A DNA stretch of 64,000 bases from Liopterus haemorrhoidalis (GCA_963971575.1 OZ020620.1:35169992-35233991); one strand, 5' to 3'. Shown: positions 9,487-20,202, counted from the stretch's first letter. The notes: generated by a model from the sequence alone, not told the origin. A program made the numbers and translations.

Positions 9487-10080
9487 GTCTCATTTTGTAT
9501 TACGTAAGTAACAGGGAAAGTTCATTTTTTATGTTGTACAGTCTGTTCCAAACGGTTAAGCGGAACTAGATTTTGCAATCTAGTTACTTTCATCGTTTAA
9601 ATCGTGCTTTTCGGCCGTTTTGTTTAAGCTTTGTAAATCATACTTACAATAAACATTTTTTGGTAATTTTTTTCATCATTTTAAAATGTCATTTTCTTTA
9701 TATGTTAATTTTTTGTGTCATTCTTATTACAAATTTCCCAATTATTTATATTTTTGTCATTAAAATATATAAAAAAAATAATTGACATTGACATATATCA
9801 TTCGTCTCCATGGTTTCATTGTTGGAATTTTAAATTTTGACATTTCAACGTGAAAAATTAAATAATCCTAGCAAGGTCCCTTCTCGTGACAACCTAAAAG
9901 AACAAAATTCCCATTTAGTTCCGCCTAACCGTTTGAAACAGACTGTATATTGACAATACATTTATAATATTATCATAGTATTGGTTCACAGGGATACGCC
10001 AAAGTCTGTTTACACCACAACAGTCACCAAAGTAACCAGAACTAGTTTCGTATTACAAATTGAGACGGATTATAGCGGTA
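9487..10080. repeat. Repeat L, filled by MITE D1
   Basis: Two arms, 9487-9538 and 9946-10080, match one continuous sequence at 37748-37928 (motifs TGTCTCATTTTGTA, GTTCACAGGGATACGCC, AAAGTAACCAGA). Between the arms sits a D1 MITE. No coding potential. The pair gives a filled/empty-site comparison. Confidence 0.8.
9539..9945. mobile_element. MITE family D1 copy with TA duplication proven by empty site
   Basis: 407 bp between CAGTCTGTTCC (9539-) and the inverse end at 9945, TA at 9537-9538 and 9946-9947. The empty paralogue at 37798-37799 has a single TA in otherwise matching sequence, so borders and the 2-bp target duplication are exact. TA duplications point to a Tc1/mariner-type transposase acting in trans. 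Confidence 0.95.
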
Positions 10081-10326
10081 TATTCATTATAAATTAAAAT
10101 ATTGCAAAATTTCTAAAATTTCCCTTATCTAAGCAGAAATTTCAAATGTTATTTTTCGTAATAAAATTTTATCAATGTTTAGCGTCAAATAATCAATTAA
10201 ATTGACGCCGTGCGCCATAAAAAGTTATTGACACTATCACTTCGATATACTATATTGCAAAATCATTTATTTTATTTCAAAATTTAGATAATTTTTATTT
10301 GAACAAAATTAATTCACTGGACAGTA

Positions 10327-10532
10327 AAGACCTAAAGGATTTTTATGAAATTTCATATTTAAGCTTTTGACATCAATGACATGAGCTGATCAACTTTTGG
10401 TAAAAATCGGTTAACTAAAAATGGGAGTTTACTCGTGCTATTGCTATAAAAGCAATAACTAACCACTTTTATTTGAGACATTTTTAGGGTTTTGTAGGTA
10501 TGACCAAAAAACCCTTATACCGTCATTTTGTC

Positions 10533-10570
<38 letters not shown>

Positions 10571-11548
10571 TCGGTAAAAATTATAGCCAAACGGCTAAAC
10601 CTAGAGAGTTGAAATTTTGCATGCTTATACAACTTTTTGACCCGCACATAGAAAATATACTAAAACATCTAAAAAACATATACCCCTAAAAATATAAACA
10701 AATATGTGCTCAATGAAAAAAAAAGTATTTTTTAAAAATTCTGAGTAGGGTATCAAATGAAAGCCCTTAGTACGTGGATTAACGATCAAAATTTTATTTT
10801 TGCAAAATAAATTATTTTGACACGATTTTTATCAAAAATGTGCAAAAAAAATTTTGTCCCACACCCTGTAGCCCAGATGGTTTAAACTAAAAATCTGAAA
10901 AAATTCTAAGTAATGTATATTGGTGTGAACCGGAATAGTACAACAGGAATTTTTGATCAGATTATGTTTTCGGAAAATAATGCATTTTTTGTGTTTTTAA
11001 CTAAAATATGTTAAATATTAAACAGGTAACTTGCAAACTAGAGTTCGAATCCTATCAATTTTATTTTTTTTGTTTTTTTTTTGCATTTTTCATTTGTTTA
11101 AATTATTTTGTCAAAATTCTAGTTATATTTTGGTAAAATGTTGCATTTAATTTTTATAAGCGTAAATTTAATAACCAGTGGGAAGTGTTGAAATTATAAT
11201 TTAATTCTGTTTGATGTATACGAAATCAGAGGGCGGGGCTAATGATTTAAGCAACCAATAGAAGCCATAGGCGCAATTTTCCAGATCTTAATGAACCTTG
11301 CTATGTAAAAAAAATACTGCACATATTTAGAAACTTAAATAATGGTATTAGGCATTCGAATTAAAATTCATGAAAAAATATTTTGACATAAAATTTGTTT
11401 TGGCATCCCAAATAATCATCATTCAGTTATTAAATACCTGCAAAACCCTGAAATGTGTGAAAATTCACATTTCACATCAATTTTTTGATAACGCAGCATA
11501 AATTAAATAAATACTTTGTGATGGCGGTCGGTCCTGTGGTAATCACAG
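10327..11548 (+). mobile_element. Family A copy A4, split by B2
   Basis: The left arm 10327-10485 holds A core sequence (GATCAACTTTTGGTAAAAATC region); the right arm 11481-11548 ends with GGCGGTCGGT and a hairpin CTGTGGTAATCACAG. The 5' part with the microsatellite is missing. B2 lies exactly at a T-run of the A core (host TTTGAGAC^TTTTTTGATAA). Confidence 0.75.
10486..11480 (+). mobile_element. Family B copy B2, nested in A4
   Basis: Full-length, 995 bp, plus orientation: AGGGTTTTGTAGGTAT at 10486, (TCTG)n at about 10535-10569, core, tRNA B-box-like GAGTTCGAATCC at 11041-11052 followed by T-runs, 3' inverted repeat, and hairpin GTGTGAAAATTCACA(T) before TCACATCAA. T's on both sides. Its tRNA-like segment is shorter than in B1 and different in sequence. 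Confidence 0.8.
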
Positions 11549-12754
11549 TTTTAAAATTAAGAAAAAAAATCTCGGACGAATTAGACCAGGGGTAGCAACC
11601 GGAGGGCTATGGGACGAAATTTTTAATTTTTCAAATTCTTTTTGAAATTTAAAAAAATCCTAACTTAAGAACTAAAATATAGGAATCTGCGATTTGAATT
11701 TTCGAAATATACAGACTTTTTTCTACCTAGATAAAAAATAGGGCCCTGCTTTGATAACGCCTTTTTGATTTGTGTAGTTTGGAAAATTTGTAAAAATTTC
11801 ATTTTCGAAAGACCGTATCTCAAAATCTACATCAGATAGAGACCTGCGGTTGAATATTTGGGATCCTGAGGTCCTAAAAGGTCTTATAGCTAATTTTCAA
11901 GCAACTCCCAAATAAAAAATTTTTTTTGCGAAAATTTAAGTATTACATTTTTTTTTTTAATTCCAAAAAATTCTAATTTGAAAACAATAAAATATAGAGA
12001 ACTGCGGTTTGAATTTTTGAAATCTCCGTGTATTGTTTAGTCTGGAAAAAAATTGGGGCCTTAATAATCCTTCTTTTACAATAAATACGAATCGTCAAAC
12101 AAAACCTTTGAAAATGGCCAAAAATCGAAAAAATCGTAAGGGCAAAAAATTTTTCTCTCTGATTTACTTCAAAATGTGTATATTTATATATTTTGAGTCG
12201 TAGATCTCAAAAATTATCTCAATTACAAGCTACCGTTTACCGTTTCTGAATAAATTCAAAAAAACAAAAAGAAATATCTTAAATAAGTATTAATACAAGA
12301 CCAATAAAACGTCAGCACGGCTGAAAATGTGAGGAAAAAAAATTGTAGTTTCGTACATATTAGTAAACAAATTAAAAAACATATTTTTTGATGTAGACTT
12401 CATAAAAAATAATAATTAATACCAATCTATGTCAAATTTAAGTGTCAAATTGGAGCCGAAGTGATAAAATGTCTCCCGAAACAAAATATAAAGATTTATG
12501 TTTAGTTTATTAAGAGCCAGGGGCGTTTTTATATTATTAGTTTGGAGAAATATTGAAGTCAGCTCTTTCAGCTATGTTAAACTCTTTGAATAAAAATACC
12601 AAAGGAAGGAGTATTACGTGCTATTTGGAAAGACCAAGATGGTCTTTCAAAATGGCTGTACAGTGACGTGGGGCCATTTATTAAAATAACCTTTATTGGT
12701 ACAAAAAGAAAAAATATCAATCTTGATATTTTCAAACGAAGCTAAAGATATGAG
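11549..12754. other. No gene seen; degenerate repeated phrases
   Basis: AT-rich. 11584-12240 has several loosely repeated phrases (AATCTGCGATTTGAATTTT, GAACTGCGGTTTGAATTTTT) and a stretch like the B core (GGGCTATGGGACGAAA). Probably a very old member of a B-like family; I cannot define borders. Confidence 0.4.
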
Positions 12755-13697
12755 TAGAGTATCTGGAAAACCGCATTTTTTGAAAACCGCGGTTTTCGGT
12801 TTTTATAAATCAAAAACCGCGGTTTCGGTTTCGGTTTTTCAAGTTTTGAATTTTTTCTACTATAGATACTCTAAAATAAATCAATAAATTTTTATTATGT
12901 GTTGAAATACACTATTGTACTTTACTATAAAAAAACTGATACTAATAAAAAACCATACAATAATTATACACTACAACCTACGTAGGATACTAACTTAAGG
13001 TTTATTTAAATTTAAATAAAAGGCTTTTAAAAACACTAAACTATTTACAGAGCCGGCGCAAGGGTCTGCGGCGCCCGTAGGCAAGATTTTTTTGAGCGCC
13101 CCCCTAGATCAACAAAAAAGGTCCTCACTTCTAAAATTACATTTCACTACATAACTTTTATTAAGCGTCCTTTCGAATCTCACGTCAGCGCCCCCCTCAA
13201 AGTGGCGCCCGCATGCACCGCATGCCTTGCATGCCCGTTTGCGCCGGCTCTGACTATTTAAATGTTTGTCATTTAAACGTGAACGCAATTTGGTCCAGAA
13301 GTTGGCGCTTAATGAAAATGTTCTTTCGGCGTAGGTAGATGTTGCTTTAATAGTGGATAGTACGCTCTGGCGCACTGACTTTCCCATGCGCATTGCGTCT
13401 GGCGCCAATACATTTCTTTATGTTTGATATCTAATAAAAAAGAAAAAGTCTAGTTGGTAGCATACATTATGCACCTATCTACTGATATTCTTTTAAATCT
13501 AATGCCTTTATTCAAGAATAATACATTTGTTGCCTCATTTGAGAGATGACCTTCTTACCTTTGTATATTTTTTCTTAAGGATTAATTTCTTAAGAATAAA
13601 CCGAAAACCGCGGTTTTTTATTGCGATTTTGCGGTTTCGGTTTTTGTACTGAAAACCGCGGTTTTGCGGTTCGGTTATAACCGTTTCATAAACACTA
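12755..13697. mobile_element. hAT-like element V (CCGCGGTTTT-rich), hosts hAT W
   Basis: Ends TAGAGTATCTGGAAAACC and (complement) TAGTGTTTATGAAACGG; flanks GATATGAG (12747-12754) and GATAGGAG (13698-13705) agree at 7 of 8 positions, a hAT-type duplication. Both ends carry repeated AAACCGCGGTTTT palindromes (five or more), likely subterminal transposase sites (inference). 943 bp, of which 205 are the nested W. Confidence 0.75.
13048..13252. mobile_element. hAT non-autonomous element W, perfect 8-bp TSD
   Basis: CAGAGCCGGCGCAA on the left and TTGCGCCGGCTCTG on the right are perfect inverted ends; ACTATTTA at 13040-13047 and 13253-13260 is the duplication. GC-rich ends (GCGCCCCCC runs) in an AT-rich setting and a copy of the shared GGTCCTCACTT module inside. 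205 bp, non-coding. Confidence 0.95.
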
Positions 13698-13798
13698 GAT
13701 AGGAGATACAAATAATCAATAAAGTACTATTATACATTTTTAATTTATTGTAATAAAGTTAATGATACACACAAGTAAATAAATACATACAGAACTTA

Positions 13799-14681
13799 TT
13801 AAGTGTACAATTTTGCTTCCGCCGTTTTCCTATAGATGGCTTTAGCGGTAAGTAGTGGTCGAAATAGATAGACCATAGACGTCATGCAATAAACTTGGGC
13901 ATCTGTCAACATAAAAAGATTACTCGATTTGTGTCTGCATCATAAAGTTATTCTCGATTGAAAATATCAGTTTACCAGCCAAGTTCTCGTCATTTGCGGG
14001 AGGTTTTAATTTTCTGCTTCAATATAAAGAAATCTGCGGCTGAGACTCATCGAATGCTTTGAAATATTTATGGTGAGGCCATTATTAGTGACAGAAAGTG
14101 TCGTGAGTGGTTTCAACGCTTCAAGAACGGTGATTTTTACGTCGAAGACCGGCATAGCGGTGGAAGAAAGAAGGTTTTCGAAGATGCAGAATTGGCATTA
14201 CTTGATGAAGACTCGTGTCAAAGTCAAGAAGAATTGGCACGATCATTGAGAGTGACTCAATAAGTAATTTCAAAACGCCTTAAAGACATGGGAATGATTC
14301 AGAAGAAAGAAAATTGAGGGACGTATGAGTTGAAACCAAGAAATGTTGAAAGACATACCTGGAAACGTTGAAATGGGAAGTCCAACTCCACCCGTCGTAT
14401 TCTCCAGACGTTGCTCCCTCAGACTATCACCTGTTTCGACCAATGGCACATGGCCTGGCTGACCAGCACTTCCGGTCTTATGAAGAAGTAAAAAATAGGA
14501 TTCGAGGATCGCTTCAAAGGATGACCAGTTTTTTCAATGCGGGATTCGTATGCTGTCCGAAAGATGGGAGAAAGTAGAGGCCGACAATGACCAATACTTT
14601 GAATCATAAATGTATAACCAGTTTTTTACAATAAAGCCTCGAATTTCGGAAAAAACGGCGGAAGTAAAGTTGTACACCTAA
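13799..14681 (+). mobile_element. Internally deleted mariner, both ends intact
   Basis: Terminal repeats TTAAGTGTACAATTTTGCTT and (complement of right end) TTAGGTGTACAACTTTACTT. 883 bp against the normal ~1.28 kb, because the middle of the transposase is missing. Such ends-plus-deletion derivatives can be moved in trans. Confidence 0.8.
13990..14609 (+). pseudogene. mariner transposase, catalytic middle deleted
   Basis: N-terminal part: SAAETHRML, CREWFQRFKNGDFYVEDRHS, GRKKVFEDAELALLDEDSCQ, EELARSLRVTQ*VISKRL. It stops after LKPRNVERHTWKR and resumes at LKWEVQLHPSYSPDVAPSDY, HLFRPMAHGLADQHF to RWEKVEADNDQYFES*. The segment with the first two catalytic Asps (TGDEKW and HDNA boxes) is lost, the third (SPDVAPSDYHLF) kept. 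Mauritiana/cecropia-like DD34D by these motifs. Several stops. Confidence 0.8.
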
Positions 14682-14967
14682 TTTAGCAGAAAATTATGAC
14701 AGTATACCATTGTCCATAAGTAAAGTGTATGTGGAGATTTAACAAAATCTTATTAATTCAATTACATAATATGAAAAGTACCTACTTACGAATGAAAAGT
14801 ACTTCTTTTAGTTTTTGTATTTTGCGTTTATGCTCTTCCACAAACAGTACAGCTACCCATTTTGACAAAATACCAAATATCAGGTTAATTGCGTAATTTT
14901 GTGTATAAAATAACTAAAAACAATTTTAGCCCTGTCTTTTATTTATGATTTATAAATTATGAATATA
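14682..14967. other. No gene seen
   Basis: Under 300 bp of AT-rich spacer between the mariner and element G. Confidence 0.4.
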
Positions 14968-15042
14968 CAGTCAGCCCTCACTTAACGTACGGCCGCTTAA
15001 CGTACGTTCGATGTTACGTACAGATATATTTTGGCAGTATGT

Positions 15043-15976
15043 TAGGGTGATTATTTTCTTGGAGAAGGCAATGCGGGACGGAGCAAAAAAAGGTCGTCAC
15101 TTCCGAAATATAAGTGAAGAGCAAACAAAAAAAATTGATGTGAAGTGTGAATTTTCACACATTGCAGGATTTCGCAGGTATATAATAAGTGAAGGCGGTA
15201 TGCTGAGTGTGTAGGACAAATTTTACTTTGTAGTAATCACGGCAAAATGAACGATATTTAAAAAAAAAATAATTTATCGTCTGTTAATCATATAATAAGA
15301 CTGGTTATTAAATTTACGCTCATAAAAATTAAATACAACATTTGTCAAAATATAACTAGAATTTTGACAAAATAATTTCAACATAATAAAAAGGCAAAAA
15401 AAAAACAGAAAAAATAAAATTCACTCCGTACTCGAACTCGAAACCCTTCGTTTTCCAGCCAGTTTAAGAGTGCTCTAACGCATGTAGCCATCGCACGCCA
15501 TGCATGTGAGTGTCTTACATTGGTATAACTTTTGTACTTTGTGAACCAAAAACCACAAAAAATGCGTTATTTTCCAAAAACATAATCTGATCAAAAATTC
15601 CTGTTGTACTATTTCGGTTCACACCAATATACATTACTTAGAATTTTTTTAGATTTTTAGTTTAAACCATCTGGGCTACAGAGTGTGGGACAAATTTTTT
15701 TTTGCACATTTTTGGCAAAAATCGCATCAAAATAATTTATTTTGCAAAAATAAAAATTTGATCGTTAATTCACGTACTAAGGGCTTTCATTTGACACCCT
15801 ACTCAGAATTTAAAAAAAATATTTTTGTTTTCGATGAGCACATATTTGTTTATATTTTTAGGGGGGTATGTTTTTTAGATGTTTTAGTATTTTTCCTACG
15901 TGCGGGTCAAAGAGTTGTATAAGCATGCCAAATTTCAACTCTCTAGGTTTAGCCGTTTGGCTACAATTTTTACCGA

Positions 15977-16015
<39 letters not shown>

Positions 16016-16198
16016 CGACAAAATGACGGTATAAGGGTTTTTTGGTCATACCTACAAAACCCTAAAAAGGTCCTCACCTCCCAAATATAAGTAAAGAGTA
16101 AAAAAAAGTCTTCACCTCTCACATATAAGTACAGAGCAAAATTCGGCAAAATAAAAATGCGGTACGTCCCGCGAAATGCGGAACGAATGGTCACCCTA
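15043..16198. mobile_element. hAT non-autonomous element F3, nested in G, hosts B3
   Basis: Starts TAGGGTGATTAT, ends ATGGTCACCCTA; flanks CAGTATGT (15035-15042) and CAATATGT (16199-16206), 7 of 8. Without B3 it is about 230 bp and carries two copies of the shared GGTC[G/C]TCAC...AAGTGAAGAGCAAA module. Confidence 0.85.
15135..16063 (-). mobile_element. Family B copy B3, nested in F3
   Basis: 929 bp, minus orientation, inserted in the A-run of F3's internal module. (CAGA)n at 15978-16016, the longest among the central copies with eight or more units. The tRNA-like cassette differs from B1: B-box-like GAGTTCGAGTA (complement of 15429-15439) with GGTTAGAGCA-like A-box remains at 15471-15490. 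Closest relative in the window is B5. Confidence 0.8.
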
Positions 16199-16436
16199 CA
16201 ATATGTCCGCACGAACGTACAAATATCTTCACGAACGTACACTTCACTTGGACCCGTCGCCGAAAATGCTGCTAGATTTCCGTAACATGCAAATTTTGAC
16301 GGACAAACAAAATGGGCGTATGACTGAATAGATTATAAAATTTTATGTACTTTTTTCTTCACAAAAAATACTAACAATATAATGAATAGAAAATAAATAA
16401 ATACATGCATTTCATACAAGAATTATCCACTGTTGG

Positions 16437-16548
16437 TATTTTTTGTCAAAGATTTGTCCACAGTTAATTAAACTGAAGCCTTCTTCTTTTCCTGATACAT
16501 AACTTTGTAACAAGCGGTACAACTGCGAAGATTCCGAATTACATCGTT
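16437..16548 (-). pseudogene. Tigger/jerky-like transposase C-terminal fragment
   Basis: The minus frame reads LRSCTACYKVMYQEKKKASV, a stop, then LTVDKSLTKN. This matches the family ending 'cYk.iY.ekkk..vQ.TLD.Flkk' of pogo/Tigger transposases. It lies inside the inverted ends of G, supporting that assignment. Confidence 0.55.
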
Positions 16549-16887
16549 TCCAAATCAGGGTCCGAATTATCTATTAATTTTACAATATTTTCCACCTCTA
16601 TTTCTGTAATAATTCACAAATTCCCAGCGAATGCCCATTCAGAAAGCGATTGTACGTTTGTGCGGACAAATTGTACGTTCGTGCGGACAAGTGTACGTTC
16701 ATACGGACATGGAGAAGCAATGTGTGTACCAAAAAATCGTAATCATGTACATTTATATGGAAATACGCCGTCCGTTCAACGTACAAATCGCTTAACGTAT
16801 TAAGTACGTTAAGTGAGCGCTGACTGTACTTTAAATTATTAAAATAAATGTTACTTTTTAATACGAAAACAGCAAAATATTGGCAGC

Positions 16888-16935
16888 CATTGTTATTATT
16901 ATTATTATTATTATTATTTTATTATTATTATTGTG
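16888..16935. repeat. (TTA)n microsatellite
   Basis: About 16 units of TTA/ATT with one interruption, 65 bp before the LINE at 17000. Could be the tail of an older LINE, since the LINE at 17.0-18.7 kb also ends in ATT repeats. Confidence 0.8.
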
Positions 16936-16999
16936 CTCCTTGGAATGATAATTTCCGTCAGAAAAAATTTAAAAATCCATAAAGCCTTATTCCTTTAGT

Positions 17000-18661
17000 A
17001 TTTTTATTCAATGGTTAAACAATGGTTACAGCAAAAAAGAGTAAACGGTTTGACAATTTTTTTCCATCCAATCACGCCATCTGATGTTGTAAATATTCTA
17101 CATGAACTAAAACCAAAGCTCAGTAAAGATATATTTGATATTGATTCCAAAATAGTTAAATACGTCTCATCTGAAATATCAAATCCGCTTTGTGACATCA
17201 TCAACGCATGTCTAAAAGAAGCTATATTTCCAGAAAACATGAAAATAGCTAAAATTGTTCCTATATATAAAAGTAAAGACTCTGCTCAACCAGACAATTA
17301 TAGGCCAATATCACTTCTACCAATATTTTCTAAAATTTTGGAACGTGTGATTGCAAACCAACTTACAAATTTCTTTGAGAAAAATTATTACTTCTCTGAT
17401 CAACAATATGGCTTTCGACCGCACAGAAATACAACGGACGCAGCAAAGGGATTAATTCAATATATCTGTACAGCACTGGAAGATAAGCAAGATTGTTCCA
17501 TTCAGTTATGTGACTTAAGTAAAGCTTTCGACTGTGTACCACATCAACATCTTTTGAATAAATTAGAATATTACGGTATCAGAGGTACTCCTCTCAAGCT
17601 CATACAGTCCTATTTAACAAATAGGAAACAGATAGTATGTCACAAAACCTCATTCAGTGAACCCTTAATTATTGAGGAAGGTGTACCACAAGGTTCGATC
17701 TTAGGACCCCTCTTTTTCATAATATATGTAAACGATCTGCCGGACAACGTAACATCTTTCCCTGTTATATTTGCGGACGATACAACATTAGGAACTAGTG
17801 ACAACGATCCAGAAAGTTTGAAACAAAAAACATCAAATTCTTATTCCGAAGCAGCAGTATGGTTTGGAGCTAATAAATTAACGCTTAATCAGAACAAAAC
17901 AAAAACTATCACCTTTACATCAAATAGACAACGTGGAAGTAATGAGACAGGCACTTTCCTAGGACTGCACCTTGATACCAGGTTGACATGGAGTCTTCAT
18001 GTAGACAAAATCGGTTTGAAACTCAACAGCGCAATATTTGCTATTAGAAGAATCAAGACTGTTGCAAATAAACAAATCGCCCTACAAACCTATTTTTGTT
18101 TATTTCACTCCATCATGTCATATGGCTTACTACTATGGGGTGGTACGCCACAAGCAGAAAGGGTATTTAAACTACAAAAAAAGGCTGTCAGAGCTATTGT
18201 AGCTTCTTCAAGAACTAGCCACTGTAAACCTATTTTCAAGAAGCTCAAGATTCTTACTTTTTATGACCAATTTGTATTAATTCAAGCTCTGGAAATTAAG
18301 AAAATGTGTTCAACCCTAAGTACTAGAGAACAATCTCATAACCACAACATTCGGTCTAAGAAAAATCTTACAGTTCCTAAAGTCAGATTACAGCCCTCAT
18401 CAAGACAGAACATAGGAATCCGCATCTATAATCATCTCCCAGAAGGTCTCAGACAAGAAAGAACCTCTATATTTAAGAAGAAGTTTAAAAACATTCTACT
18501 TGAAAAGACATACTATTCACTGCAAGAATTCTTCAATGACAAAATTGTATACACTATTTAATTTATATTATATGTAATACTTTTCAATTTTTTTCTGTGT
18601 ACTAATTACACTCTGTCGACATAACTTGTACCTTTTTGAAGTTTAATAAAGATTATTATTA
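17000..18661 (+). mobile_element. 5'-truncated non-LTR retrotransposon (LINE) with open RT frame
   Basis: Contains the long RT frame (next entry), a ~100-bp 3' untranslated part and a tail AATAAAGATTATTATTAAA, i.e. short ATT repeats rather than poly-A. Endonuclease and gag-like ORF are missing, as expected for target-primed reverse transcription that stopped early. The best preserved coding retroelement in the window. Confidence 0.8.
17011..18561 (+). CDS. Non-LTR retrotransposon reverse transcriptase, 516 codons open
   Basis: Reverse transcriptase of a Jockey/CR1-type LINE, copying its RNA at the target nick. Motifs in order: KIAKIVPIYKSKDSAQPDNY, RPISLLPIFSKILERV, YGFRPHRNTTDA, DLSKAFDCVPHQ (first catalytic Asp at about residue 168), GVPQGSILGPLFFIIYVNDL, FADDTT (catalytic pair, residues 254-257), LNQNKTKTITF, LGLHLDTRLTW, and the thumb/C-terminal MSYGLLLWGG and NLPEGLRQER-type ending. 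No internal stop or shift. The first residue is not a real start: the element is 5'-truncated, and upstream endonuclease sequence is absent. The clade is inferred from motif style. Confidence 0.85.
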   Translation: MVKQWLQQKRVNGLTIFFHPITPSDVVNILHELKPKLSKDIFDIDSKIVKYVSSEISNPLCDIINACLKEAIFPENMKIAKIVPIYKSKDSAQPDNYRPISLLPIFSKILERVIANQLTNFFEKNYYFSDQQYGFRPHRNTTDAAKGLIQYICTALEDKQDCSIQLCDLSKAFDCVPHQHLLNKLEYYGIRGTPLKLIQSYLTNRKQIVCHKTSFSEPLIIEEGVPQGSILGPLFFIIYVNDLPDNVTSFPVIFADDTTLGTSDNDPESLKQKTSNSYSEAAVWFGANKLTLNQNKTKTITFTSNRQRGSNETGTFLGLHLDTRLTWSLHVDKIGLKLNSAIFAIRRIKTVANKQIALQTYFCLFHSIMSYGLLLWGGTPQAERVFKLQKKAVRAIVASSRTSHCKPIFKKLKILTFYDQFVLIQALEIKKMCSTLSTREQSHNHNIRSKKNLTVPKVRLQPSSRQNIGIRIYNHLPEGLRQERTSIFKKKFKNILLEKTYYSLQEFFNDKIVYTI

Positions 18662-19147
18662 AACGTAATGCCCCCTATTATAAAATCATTGTTACGCCAC
18701 TGTTTGGTTATGTAATTCTTGATACCATTATTTTATTAATATAGTTATCTTAATTTTTTTCTTTGACATCTTAATTAATTTTTAAATATCAACAATAATA
18801 AAATTTTGACATTTTATGGTATTTTAGTCTCGGCGTGGGGCGCCACTCTTATTATTTATGATATTTTTTATTAATATGTTTTTGTTTTGAAAGCAATTAA
18901 ACACTGAGTAAAAGTGAATAAACATACAGTTTAAGGACAAAACGATTTTCGAAGTTTTTTGAAAAATATTGACTACTAGAAGTCACAGACCTAAAACTGA
19001 ATTTATTTTGGTTCGGATTCACGCTCAACGTATTAATTTCGGTTCGGTTTCAAGTTCAGGTACAACATATATTTTCAGGTTCAAGAACCTAAATATAAAA
19101 TAAAATTACAAATACAAAATTATACCTCAGCATTAAACGAACTAATT
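18662..19147. other. No gene seen
   Basis: AT-rich spacer; 19000-19090 has a few TTCGGTTC/GGTTCAAG repeats without further structure. Confidence 0.4.
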
Positions 19148-19375
19148 ACCGACCGCCAACATATATAAGGCAGGTATTGTGATCATATCGATTTTGAAAT
19201 TTCGAGATTTCGATGGATCTCCACGAATTGAGGTCCCTACATAACATTTTAACTATTTTTAGCGTGATGTCTGTCGGTCTGTGTACACGTGCAGAGCAAA
19301 TTCGGCTGAAAGGATTTTTATGTAACTTCATATTTAAGCTTTGTACATCAATGGCACGAGTTGATCAACTTTTTA
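19148..19375 (+). mobile_element. Family A copy A3, 5' part
   Basis: Starts with the 5' inverted repeat ACCGACCGCC, runs through a nearly collapsed tetranucleotide tract (only GTCTGTCGGTCTGTG, about 19269-19283) into the A core (GTTGATCAACTTTT) and stops. 3' end missing. The shrunken microsatellite contrasts with the long tract in A2. Confidence 0.75.
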
Positions 19376-20035
19376 ACCAATGACTTAAACCATTGAAATA
19401 AATGATAGCTTTACTTAACTTTACCAAATACTTTATTTAAGAACCTTTTCACTTAATTCTGTACCTGCAGAAAAAAATAACAATTCAGTTTTATACTTAG
19501 TTTTTTTTTTATATCTGTTTGGTGGGAATTGCGTTCTAGAAATTTCTATTTCCGATATTCCACGGGCAAATTAATTAATATTGGATTCCGATAATGCAGT
19601 CCAGGTGAACTGGAAATGCATTAGTCGCTCAAATGAACTGTTAACACAAAATTAAATTTTGCTACTAAATATAACCAACGTGGAAATGGAAAATCCATCA
19701 CGATCCATCTCTATAATCTACACTTACTAATATATAAATTAGTTCGTTTGTACATATGTATGCATGTAACCTAAAAACTAAAAAATTTCTTTTGAGTGTG
19801 AATTTTCACCCAGTTCAGGATTTTATAGGTATTTAAGAAGTGTAAGAAATCAACATAATACTGGATGTCTAGGAATATTTGTTCTATAATCACATCAAAA
19901 TCAACAGTTTTTTGTTAATCAGTGTAATTTGTTATTATACTAAGAGCTTCCATTTAAATTTTCTAATCCAAATTTGAATAATTTGCGAAAATTTCATCAT
20001 AATAATATTTAAATTAAAAAATCCAAGCGTTTTTT
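19376..20035. other. No gene seen
   Basis: AT-rich. 19790-19840 has a weak resemblance to the B 3' end (TGTGAATTTTCACCC, TTTTATAGGTATTTA), so a very old B copy may lie around 19780-20030. No borders. Confidence 0.35.
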
Positions 20036-20163
20036 ACTTGCCCGACCTTAATATATAAGGGGCAAGTATTGTAATCGCGAAAATTTTCGATGTCGAGATT
20101 TTGACGGATGACCACGTTTCATGGTCCAGGGAATCCAAAAAACCTATTTTCGAAGTGCCGTCC

Positions 20164-20165
<2 letters not shown>

Positions 20166-20202
<37 letters not shown>

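Larger units (their letters stand above)
14968..16826. mobile_element. Tigger/pogo-like element G, hosts F3 and B3
   Basis: Inverted ends CAGTCAGCCCTCACTTAACG and (complement of right) CAGTCAGCGCTCACTTAACG, flanked by TA at 14966-14967 and 16827-16828. The right half has repeated GAACGTACA/TGTACGTTC motifs and a transposase tail. About 700 bp without its two nested insertions. Confidence 0.85.

Noticed and set aside
10459..10647. Frames ending in TDRQTDRQ or CLSVCLSV peptides (several places)
   Set aside because: Translations of the TCTG/CAGA microsatellites in A and B elements.
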